From DATHYU01 sp033722675 (GTDB taxonomy: Bacteria > Actinomycetota > Acidimicrobiia > Spongiisociales > UBA11373), in contig JAWVYO010000019.1 in assembly GCA_033722675.1 (NCBI GenBank), forward strand, positions 1 through 32,269: a DNA stretch of 32,269 nt. Direction: 5' to 3'. The first letter of the stretch is position 1, and every line of letters begins with the position of its first letter. Made by a program: the position numbers and the translations under genes. Shown piece after piece: positions 23,740 to 32,269 of the stretch. The notes under the pieces were generated by a model that was given only the letters and a program-made list of their open reading frames with translations, did no database searches and was not told where the DNA came from.

Positions 23740-24249
23740 ATGTCCACCGACGCCCTCGACGCCGGGCTGCTGATCCTCCGGATCGCGATCGGGATCGTGT
23801 TCGTCGCCCACGGTGTCAAGCACTTCGTGAACCGCGAGAAGACCGAACGATGGGTGGCCTCGATGGGGTTCCGATCCCCCACCGTCCAGTGGTTCTTCAT
23901 GACGTTCGTCGAGATCGGTGTCGGCCTCGCCCTCGCTGCGGGGTTCCTCACCTCCGTGGGGGGAGCCGGCACGGTCGCCCTGCTCTTCGTCGCCTTCTGG
24001 ACCGTGCACCGCGACGCGGGCTTCTGGATCACCGCCCGCCCCGACGAGGGCTACGAGTACGTGCTCGTGCTCGTGGCGATCGGCGCGGCGCTCGCCGTGG
24101 TGGGGCCGGGCGAGTGGTCGGTCGACCACGCCCTCGGGATCGCCGACGCCCTCGACGGGTGGGTCGGAGCGGCCATCTTCGGCGCCGGCTTCGTCGCCTC
24201 GGTGGGCCAGCTGGTCCTCTTCTATCGCCCGTCGGAGGCCGCCGACTGA
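23740..24249 (+). CDS. DoxX family membrane protein
   Basis: The 169-aa protein has about four membrane helices. DoxX markers are LLILRIAIGIVFVAHGVKHF at the start and MTFVEIGVGLALAAGFLT. Members are small membrane proteins often tied to redox or thiol stress; some are fused to or act with oxidoreductases, but the reaction here is unknown. The start follows GAAGGGAA and is clear. No partner gene is adjacent. Confidence 0.9.
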   Translation: MSTDALDAGLLILRIAIGIVFVAHGVKHFVNREKTERWVASMGFRSPTVQWFFMTFVEIGVGLALAAGFLTSVGGAGTVALLFVAFWTVHRDAGFWITARPDEGYEYVLVLVAIGAALAVVGPGEWSVDHALGIADALDGWVGAAIFGAGFVASVGQLVLFYRPSEAAD

Positions 24250-24272
24250 GGAACTTGGGATCCCGTTGCCGG

Positions 24273-24278
24273 TAACCT
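24273..24278 (+). promoter_or_regulatory. -10 box of aceE
   Basis: TAACCT lies 28 nt before ATG 24307. GAGGGGAG at 24294-24301 is the ribosome binding site, so this mRNA has a leader. Confidence 0.5.
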
Positions 24279-24306
24279 CCGCCCCGTTCGCTCGAGGGGA
24301 GCCCCG

Positions 24307-27000
<2,694 letters not shown>

Positions 27001-27006
27001 GCCGTC

Positions 27007-28539
27007 ATGCTCCTCCGCCGTCTCGTCGAGGCGTCGGCGGCCATCGGAGCGACCCGCTCGCGCACCGAGAAGGTCCGGGTCGCCGCCGACCACCTGCGTG
27101 CCCTCGCGCCCCACGAGCGTGCGATCGGCGCCGGCTACCTGGCCGGGTCGCCCCGCCAGGACCGCCTCGGCGTCGGGCACCGGACCCTCGCCGCGGTGGA
27201 GGTCCCCCCGGCCGGGTCGCCGACGCTGACCCTCGGAGACGTCGACGACGCCCTCGAGGCGATCGCCGCGGAGGAGGGGCCCGGGTCTGCGGGCCGGCGC
27301 CTCCGCCGGCTCGAGGCGCTGTTCGGCGCGGCCACCACCGAGGAGCAATCCTTCCTCCGCTCCCTCGTGCTCCGGGAGGTCCGCCAGGGCGCCCTCGAGG
27401 GGATCCTCGTCGGAGCGATCGCCCGGGCGGCAGACGTCGACGCCGCACTCGTCCGCCGGGCGGCGATGGTCTCGGGTGATCTGCCGGCCGTGGCGGCTGC
27501 GGCCCTCGATGGCGGCGCCGACGCCGTCTCGGCCTTCTCCCTGACCCTGCACCGGCCCGTCGAACCGATGCTGGCATCGACGGCCGCCGACGGAGCCGAG
27601 GCCCTCGACCGTCTCGGGCGTCCGGTGCGGATCGAGGCCAAGGTGGACGGCGCCCGGATCCAGGTCCACCGGACCGGTGCCCGCGTCACGATCCACACCC
27701 GCAACCTCCGGGAGGTGACCGACCGATTGCCCGGCATCGTCGCCGCAGTGGAGGCGGTGCCCGTCGACGCGGTGGTGCTGGACGGCGAGGCCATTCTCGT
27801 GGACGACCGCGGCGTCGCCCGTCCGTTCCAGGAGACCATGTCGCGTTTCGGGAGCGCGGCGGACGCGGAGGGTTCCGAGCCGATGGAGCCCCGGTTCTTC
27901 GACGTGCTGCACCTGGACGGGCGGGACCTCCTCGACGAGCCGCTCTCCGTGCGGATGCGCCTCCTGGCGGACCTCGTGCCCGAACAGCACCGGATGCCGA
28001 GCCGGACGGCGGCGTCGCCGGGCGAGGTCGACGGCTTCCTCTCCGAGGTGATCGGCGCCGGCCACGAGGGCGTCATGGTGAAGGATCCCGACTCCACCTA
28101 CGCGGCGGGCCGCCGCGGGTCGGCGTGGCTCAAGATCAAGCCCGTCCACACCCTCGATCTCGTGATCCTGGCGGCCGAGTGGGACTCGGGGCGTCGTCGG
28201 GGACGCCTCAGCAACCTGCACCTGGGCGCCCGGGATCCCGACGGTGGCTTCGTGATGCTGGGCAAGACCTTCAAGGGGCTCACCGACGAGATGCTCGAGT
28301 GGCAGACGGAGCGGCTGCTCGGACTGGAGACCGCTCGGAGCGGGCGAGTCGTGCGGGTGGCGCCCGAGCAGGTGGTGGAGATCGCCATCGACGGCGTCCA
28401 GGTGAGCAGCCGCTACCCCGGCGGGATGGCGCTCCGCTTCGCCCGGGTGAAAGGGTACCGCTCGGACAAGGCCGCCGCCGACGCCGACACGGTCGAGGAC
28501 GTCCGGGCGATCCTCGAACGCCGCCGGCCGTCGGGATGA
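27007..28539 (+). CDS. ligB: ATP-dependent DNA ligase, LigB type
   Basis: The 510-aa protein aligns well with actinobacterial LigB. An N-terminal domain (LRALAPHERAIGAGYLAGSPRQDRLGVG) precedes the nucleotidyltransferase core. Adenylated Lys212 is in EAKVDGARIQVH, followed by DGEAI, FFDVLHLDG, GHEGVMVKDP and SAWLKIKPVHTLDLVILA. The OB domain follows (LGKTFKGLTDEML, then SSRYPGGMALRFARV). It seals nicks using ATP. The housekeeping NAD+-dependent ligase is expected elsewhere; this one usually has an accessory repair role. It begins 6 nt after aceE. Confidence 0.95.
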   Translation: MLLRRLVEASAAIGATRSRTEKVRVAADHLRALAPHERAIGAGYLAGSPRQDRLGVGHRTLAAVEVPPAGSPTLTLGDVDDALEAIAAEEGPGSAGRRLRRLEALFGAATTEEQSFLRSLVLREVRQGALEGILVGAIARAADVDAALVRRAAMVSGDLPAVAAAALDGGADAVSAFSLTLHRPVEPMLASTAADGAEALDRLGRPVRIEAKVDGARIQVHRTGARVTIHTRNLREVTDRLPGIVAAVEAVPVDAVVLDGEAILVDDRGVARPFQETMSRFGSAADAEGSEPMEPRFFDVLHLDGRDLLDEPLSVRMRLLADLVPEQHRMPSRTAASPGEVDGFLSEVIGAGHEGVMVKDPDSTYAAGRRGSAWLKIKPVHTLDLVILAAEWDSGRRRGRLSNLHLGARDPDGGFVMLGKTFKGLTDEMLEWQTERLLGLETARSGRVVRVAPEQVVEIAIDGVQVSSRYPGGMALRFARVKGYRSDKAAADADTVEDVRAILERRRPSG

Positions 28540-29552
28540 CGTCGGTCGCGGTGGTCTGCTCGGCGCACGGGCTCGGCCACCTCACGCGGTCGCTCGAACT
28601 CGCCGCCGGTCTTCGGCGCGCCGGCGCCTCCGTGACCCTCTTCACGGCGAGCCCCGGGGCGGCCCTCGCGTGGGATCCGGGGCTCGAGGTGGTCGCGGCC
28701 CAGCCCGACGTGGGCTTCGTGCAGACCGACGGGATCACCGAGGACGTGGCCGCCACCCTGCGACTGCTCGAGGAGCGGTGCGACGACGCGGCGATCGACG
28801 TGCTCGCAGGGCGCCTCGCACCCTTCGACCTCGTCGTCGCCGACACGCCCCCCACGGCGCTCGAGGCCGCCCGACGCGCCGGCGTGCCCGCCGTGGCCGT
28901 CGGGAACTTCGACTGGGCGTCGATCTATGCCGCCTATGCGGGGCTGGAGGCGTGGAGCCGGCGCTTCGCCGCCTGGCAGGCGCACCACCCGGGGATCCGG
29001 CTGTGGCCCGGCCCGGGTCTGCACGGGTTCGCATCGGTTCGGCCCGTCGGTCTGCTCGCCCGGCGCTCCCCTGCCGTCGCCCTCGCACCGAAGACCGTCC
29101 TGGTCGCCTTCTCCGCGCACGGGCTCCCGGGTGGTCCGGACCTGCTGCCCCGGATGCCGGGGGTGACGTGGGTGGTGGACGACGATTTCGCCGGGCTCCG
29201 CCCCGACTTCGAGGCCATGGACCGCCGGCCGTTCCCGGGCCTCGTCGCCGGCGCCGGTGCCGTGCTCACGAAGCCCGGCTACGGGATCGTCGCCGAAGCG
29301 CTGGCCTGTGGAGCACGGCTGGCCTGGATCCCGCGGGGCCGGTTCCCGGAAGCCGCATCCCTGGAGGAGGTGCTCCGGGGCCGGGGCGACCCTGCGGTGG
29401 AGGCGATGACCCCCGAGGCCGTGGGGCGGGCCGTCGCCGAAGCGCTCGGCGCCGCCGGGCCGGCGCCGCTCGGTGATCCCGACGAGGGGGATCGGGTGGC
29501 GGCGGAGGTCCTTCGGATCAGTTCCAACGCGGCTCGTCGGGGAAGTGGCTGA
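28536..29552 (+). CDS. GT-B glycosyltransferase, related to the L-arabinokinase N-domain
   Basis: The 338-aa protein has a GT-B fold. The N-terminal CSAHGLGHLTRSLELAAGLRRAG is the first-domain loop. The C-terminal LTKPGYGIVAEALACGARLAWIPRGRFPEAASLEEVLRGRG matches the nucleotide-sugar-binding part of GT28/GT1 enzymes. The best likeness I recall is the glycosyltransferase-like N-terminal domain of plant L-arabinokinase, here as a stand-alone protein. Donor and acceptor are unknown. ATG 28536 overlaps the ligB stop as ATGA. Its last 35 nt overlap the convergent algH gene. Confidence 0.82.
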   Translation: MTSVAVVCSAHGLGHLTRSLELAAGLRRAGASVTLFTASPGAALAWDPGLEVVAAQPDVGFVQTDGITEDVAATLRLLEERCDDAAIDVLAGRLAPFDLVVADTPPTALEAARRAGVPAVAVGNFDWASIYAAYAGLEAWSRRFAAWQAHHPGIRLWPGPGLHGFASVRPVGLLARRSPAVALAPKTVLVAFSAHGLPGGPDLLPRMPGVTWVVDDDFAGLRPDFEAMDRRPFPGLVAGAGAVLTKPGYGIVAEALACGARLAWIPRGRFPEAASLEEVLRGRGDPAVEAMTPEAVGRAVAEALGAAGPAPLGDPDEGDRVAAEVLRISSNAARRGSG

Positions 29553-30081
29553 AGAGCGCCAGACGACCCGGCTGGCGGGCGAGCACCCGGCGCCACAGGC
29601 CCGTGACGTCGGAGCGGAAGGGATCGTCGGGGTGGAAGGGGACGACGAACCAGTCCCCCGCCGCCACCTCCTCGTCCAACTGGCTCGGGCCCCACCCGGC
29701 ATAGCCAGAGAACACCCGGACCGCCTCGACGGCGTCGACGGCCGTGGGGTCCTCGGATCCGAGGTCGAGGAGGCCGACCCGCTCCGCGATACCGGTCCAC
29801 GTGTCGCCGCCCGGTGGCGTCGCCCCGGCCCGCAGCCGGCCCACGCCGACGGCCACCTCCTGCTGGACCGGTCCGCCCACGAAGGCCTGCGGCGGATCGA
29901 CGATCACCGGGGCCCAGTCCGGGAGGAGGTCCACGACGTCCACGTCGGTGGGCCGGTCGAGGACGAGGCCGAGGGCACCGTCGCCGTCGTGGGAGGCCAC
30001 GAGGAGCACGGCGCGGCGGAAGTTCGGATCGGACAGGTGGGGTGCCGCGACGAGCGTGCGCCCCCGGAGTGACTCGCTCAG
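29518..30081 (-). CDS. AlgH/YqgE family (UPF0301) protein, CTG start
   Basis: The 187-aa protein matches YqgE/AlgH: LRGRTLVAAPHLSDPNFRRAVLLVASHDG, then GALGLVLDRP, FVGGPVQ, VFSGYAGWGPSQLDEEVAAGDWFVVP and a C-terminal LALFSHFPDEPRWN. The conserved N-terminal block from LRGRTL lies upstream of the first GTG (30009). No ATG, GTG or TTG occurs between it and the upstream in-frame TAA, so CTG at 30081 with GGGAGG 5 nt before it is the best start. A -10 box is at 30106-30111. The family's molecular role is unclear; one member was named for alginate regulation. Confidence 0.87.
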   Translation of the reverse strand: MSESLRGRTLVAAPHLSDPNFRRAVLLVASHDGDGALGLVLDRPTDVDVVDLLPDWAPVIVDPPQAFVGGPVQQEVAVGVGRLRAGATPPGGDTWTGIAERVGLLDLGSEDPTAVDAVEAVRVFSGYAGWGPSQLDEEVAAGDWFVVPFHPDDPFRSDVTGLWRRVLARQPGRLALFSHFPDEPRWN

Positions 30082-30085
30082 GCGA

Positions 30086-30091
30086 CCTCCC
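30086..30091 (-). promoter_or_regulatory. Ribosome binding site that selects a CTG start
   Basis: GGGAGG on the minus strand is 5 nt from CTG 30081-30079. GTG 30009 has no such site upstream. Confidence 0.55.
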
Positions 30092-30105
30092 GGCGGAGGC
30101 CTCCG

Positions 30106-30111
30106 AGGTTA
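30106..30111 (-). promoter_or_regulatory. -10 box of the algH/yqgE gene
   Basis: TAACCT on the minus strand lies 24 nt upstream of the CTG and leads into a short leader with the GGGAGG site. Confidence 0.5.
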
Positions 30112-30129
30112 GGCCTCCACGGACCCGGG

Positions 30130-30135
30130 TACAGC
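30130..30135 (+). promoter_or_regulatory. Leaderless promoter of the AI-2E family transporter
   Basis: TACAGC is 6 nt before GTG 30142, one base off the TANNNT pattern, and divergent from the algH promoter. Confidence 0.3.
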
Positions 30136-30141
30136 GGAGCC

Positions 30142-31227
30142 GTGGACGAAGAATCCCGCGACGCGCTCGAGGTGCTGCGCGACGGCGACGTGCCCCCCTG
30201 GCTCCGGAACGCCGCCGCCATCGGATGGCGGCTGCTCGTGGTGGGTGCGGTCGTCCTCGCCTCCGCCGTGGCCGTCGTCAAGCTCCGGGTGGTCGTGGTC
30301 CCCCTGCTCCTGGCGCTGCTGCTCGCGGCGATCCTGGCGCCCCCCGCCGGGTGGCTCAAGGACCGGGGCTGGCCGCCCTTGCTCGCGACCTGGGCGGTGG
30401 TCCTCGTGGCGATCGGGGTGCTCACCGGCATCGGCTGGCTGGTCGTCCCGCGGTTCGTCGATGGGCTCGCCGAGGTGGGCGACTCCCTCGTCGACGCCTA
30501 CGAGGACATCAAGACCTGGGTCATCGAAGGCCCGCTCGCGGTGGATCCCGCAGCCGTGGCCGACGCGGAGGACGCCCTCGTGGATCGGCTGCAGCGCATC
30601 GCCGAGGCCGGCGTCACCTCGCAGGCCGCGCTCGTCGTGGAGATCATCACGGCGGCGTTCCTGACGCTGATCGTGACCTTCTTCTACATCAAGGACGGCG
30701 ACACCTTCACCGAGACCTTCGTCGACCGCTTCCCCGAGCCGGTCCAGCCGCGCCTCCGGGAAGCACTCGCAGAGGGCTGGCACGTGCTGCAGCGGTACGT
30801 CGCCGGGGTGTTCGTCGTCGGCCTCGCCGACGCCGCGCTCATCGGTATCGGGATCGCCATCGTCGGGGTGCCGCTCGTGCTGCCGATCATGGTGCTGACG
30901 TTCCTGGCCGCCTTCTTCCCCCTGGTCGGGGCGATCTTCGCCGGAGGGATCGCCACGCTCCTCGCCCTGGCCAGCGGGGGGCTGGGCGACGCCATCATCG
31001 TGCTCCTCATCACGATCGTGGTCCAGCAGTTGGACGGGGACGTGATCGCTCCCCTGGTCTACTCCCGGGCGGTCGACCTGCATCCCCTCGCCATCCTGCT
31101 CGCCATCACCGCCGGCGGCGTGCTCGCCGGCCTGCTCGGCGCGCTCCTGGCCGTGCCGGTCCTGGCCGTGACGCTCGCGATGCGGCGGTCGTGGCTCACC
31201 TTCACGACCGAGGGTGTCGAGCCCTGA
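30142..31227 (+). CDS. AI-2E family transporter
   Basis: The 361-aa integral membrane protein has about eight membrane helices in the family's pattern: two or three N-terminal helices (WRLLVVGAVVLASAVAVV, then VVVVPLLLALLLAAILAPPAGWL), a soluble middle part, and a C-terminal set with FLAAFFPLVGAIFAGGIATLLAL, QQLDGDVIAPLVYSRAVDLHPLAILLAI and GLLGALLAVPVLAV. The PLV and HPL segments are signatures of PF01594. Characterised relatives export autoinducer-2 or other solutes or act as antiporters, so the substrate here is open. Confidence 0.92.
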   Translation: MDEESRDALEVLRDGDVPPWLRNAAAIGWRLLVVGAVVLASAVAVVKLRVVVVPLLLALLLAAILAPPAGWLKDRGWPPLLATWAVVLVAIGVLTGIGWLVVPRFVDGLAEVGDSLVDAYEDIKTWVIEGPLAVDPAAVADAEDALVDRLQRIAEAGVTSQAALVVEIITAAFLTLIVTFFYIKDGDTFTETFVDRFPEPVQPRLREALAEGWHVLQRYVAGVFVVGLADAALIGIGIAIVGVPLVLPIMVLTFLAAFFPLVGAIFAGGIATLLALASGGLGDAIIVLLITIVVQQLDGDVIAPLVYSRAVDLHPLAILLAITAGGVLAGLLGALLAVPVLAVTLAMRRSWLTFTTEGVEP

Positions 31228-31280
31228 CCCCGCATCACAGTCCTGTCGTTCCCCTGGTCGGAGGCCCTTGACACCGTCGG

Positions 31281-31286
31281 TACGGT
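31281..31286 (+). promoter_or_regulatory. -10 box before a small ORF
   Basis: TACGGT with GAGGGG at 31311-31316 (5 nt before GTG 31322) supports a short leadered mRNA. A TTGACA at 31268-31273 is only 7 nt upstream, too close to act as its -35. Confidence 0.35.
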
Positions 31287-31321
31287 GAAGGTGGAGCACC
31301 AACCGACGCGGAGGGGACGAC

Positions 31322-31540
31322 GTGCAGCTGCTGTGGACCGACACCCTCGCCGCGCTGCTGGTCGAGGTCGACCGGGTGCCGCCCGAGCACGTCGAAGCGT
31401 GGGTCCGGCGTCCCTCCGCGTACCGGCTCGAGGACGACGGCGACCCGCTCGAACTGGCGCGTCGGCTGCTGGGCGGTCGGCTCAGTCGGCCCGGGTCTGG
31501 CGGTGGAGCTCGGCTGCCTGACCCACCCAGTCGTCCCTGA
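31322..31540 (+). CDS. Small hypothetical protein (72 aa)
   Basis: The product starts VQLLWTDTLAALLVEVDRVPPEHVEAWVRRPSAYRLEDDGDPLELARRLLGGRL, an acidic helical domain, and ends in a Gly/Pro-rich tail. A Shine-Dalgarno sequence and a -10 box precede it. Its 3' end overlaps the convergent gene by 59 nt, so the tail may be a chance extension. No family recognised. Confidence 0.45.
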   Translation: MQLLWTDTLAALLVEVDRVPPEHVEAWVRRPSAYRLEDDGDPLELARRLLGGRLSRPGSGGGARLPDPPSRP

Positions 31541-32246
31541 CGATCCGGTCGGCAAACGCGTCCAGCGCCTTCGACACGACGGCGACGTCCTCGCCGGTGA
31601 AGGACGCCACCTGCTCGAACCTGCGCACCCCCATCTCGTTCAGGAGCCGTTCCAGCACGGGTCCGATGCCCTTGATCATCTTGAGGTCGTCGGGCTTCGC
31701 CCCGTCGTCGCCCCCGAATCGTTCGCGCACGCGGGCTGCGGCGGCGTCCTGATCGAGGTCCACCTCGGGGACCTCGTCCATCGACACGGCCGGGGCCGGT
31801 GCGGGCTCGGGTTCGGGGGGCGGGGTCACCGTCCGGGTCGCCGCCGGCAGCTCGGCCGCCGCGTCGGGGACGTCCTGCGTTCCCGGGTCCGGGGCGGGAT
31901 CCGGCACCGGCTCGGGGGCGGTCGGTCGCGCCTCGGCCTCGGCGACCCGCTCCTCGAGCTCTGCGATGCGAACCTCGGCGGTCTCGAGGGCCGACGTGGC
32001 CCGTTCGATCTCACCGATGCGGCGCTCCCCCGGGAGCCACAGGCGGACGAGCCACCCGACCACGAACCCCACGATGCCGGCCGCCAGTACGACCGGCGCG
32101 ACGAGGACGACGAGTTCCGCCGGCTCCGGGTCTGCGTCGACGACGGTGTCGGCGAACAGCAGGGCGACGACGGCGACGGCGACGAGGGCGACGATGCCCG
32201 CGACGATGGCCGAGGCCGCCCGCAGGCGGTGGGTGGACCGGTCCAC
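31482..32246 (-). CDS. Membrane-anchored coiled-coil protein with C-terminal helix-hairpin-helix
   Basis: The 254-aa protein has two membrane helices (about residues 11-33 and 43-68). A coiled coil follows (EIERATSALETAEVRIAELEERVAEAEAR), then a Pro/Ala/Glu-rich linker of about 50 residues. The C-terminal domain is DDLKMIKGIGPVLERLLNEMGVRRFEQVASFT, whose GIGP hairpin is of the DNA-binding helix-hairpin-helix kind also seen at the ends of some NuoE and ribosomal-protein-like sequences. It may tether nucleic acid to the membrane. GTG 32246 is chosen for AAGGAG 7 nt upstream; an in-frame TTG at 32252 is only 1 nt from that site. Confidence 0.78.
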   Translation of the reverse strand: MDRSTHRLRAASAIVAGIVALVAVAVVALLFADTVVDADPEPAELVVLVAPVVLAAGIVGFVVGWLVRLWLPGERRIGEIERATSALETAEVRIAELEERVAEAEARPTAPEPVPDPAPDPGTQDVPDAAAELPAATRTVTPPPEPEPAPAPAVSMDEVPEVDLDQDAAAARVRERFGGDDGAKPDDLKMIKGIGPVLERLLNEMGVRRFEQVASFTGEDVAVVSKALDAFADRIVRDDWVGQAAELHRQTRAD

Positions 32247-32253
32247 GATCAAG

Positions 32254-32259
32254 CTCCTT
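32254..32259 (-). promoter_or_regulatory. Ribosome binding site that decides the HhH protein start
   Basis: AAGGAG on the minus strand is 7 nt before GTG 32246 and 1 nt before TTG 32252, favouring the GTG. Confidence 0.5.
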
Positions 32260-32269
32260 GATGGCGATG

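Noticed and set aside
31268..31286. TTGACA plus TACGGT as a classic promoter
   Set aside because: Only 7 nt separate them, too short for a -35/-10 pair; the hexamers also form part of a short inverted repeat.

Overview
The window is a GC-rich (roughly 70% by eye), gene-dense bacterial chromosome segment. It opens inside a 23S rRNA gene, followed by 5S rRNA on the same strand. The 23S carries the extra helix-54 insertion typical of Actinomycetota. Other genes point the same way: the SCO1664 / DUF3090 / MSMEG_4193 trio, two luciferase-like F420-type oxidoreductases, a GPGG-motif small membrane protein, a LigB-type ATP-dependent DNA ligase and a homodimeric pyruvate dehydrogenase E1. Acidimicrobiia is my best guess at class level, but that is inference. 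No transposase, integrase, phage gene, CRISPR array or tRNA was seen, and most of the window looks like ordinary core and soft-core genome.

Layout. 1-2162: the 3' two-thirds of 23S, a spacer hairpin, 5S and a perfect 14-bp terminator. 2303-5915: a TPR-like protein facing a metallo-beta-lactamase-fold hydrolase, then a short SSB-like protein overlapping a gamma-glutamyltransferase-family gene. 6159-7899 (minus): the tightly coupled SCO1664 / DUF3090 / MSMEG_4193 operon. 7953-11642 (plus): DUF2087 regulator, DUF2277, YibE/F membrane protein, GH13 glucosidase and a coupled small protein. 11650-13808: YajQ, a minimal FAD oxidoreductase diverging from msrB, and msrB coupled to tag. 13813-16590: LLM oxidoreductase, thioredoxin, a second LLM oxidoreductase and a small Cys/His zinc-finger-like gene. 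16678-19286: alpha/beta hydrolase with a small membrane protein, a GNAT acetyltransferase and DNA polymerase IV. 19360-22783: D-cysteine desulfhydrase-like enzyme, YbaK deacylase, M24 peptidase and a methyltransferase. 22796-24249: DUF5996 and DoxX. 24307-29552: aceE, ligB and a GT-B glycosyltransferase. 29518-32246: AlgH/YqgE, an AI-2E family transporter, a small ORF and a membrane-anchored helix-hairpin-helix protein.

Expression logic is unusually legible. Genes at the head of a transcript mostly lack a Shine-Dalgarno sequence. Instead they have a TANNNT-like -10 box 6-9 nt before the start codon, as expected for leaderless mRNAs. Genes within operons usually overlap the previous stop (ATGA, GTGA or TGATG). 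The rest have a clear AGGAG-type site.

The most interesting signals are: (i) a 28-bp dif-like Xer recombination site at 16605-16632 in a convergent, AT-rich gap; (ii) a perfect 10+1+10 palindrome laid over the -10 box and start codon of the zinc-finger-like gene, with a 17-bp near-copy 1 kb away upstream of thioredoxin, suggesting a small undescribed regulon; and (iii) an algH/yqgE gene that seems to start at a CTG codon.
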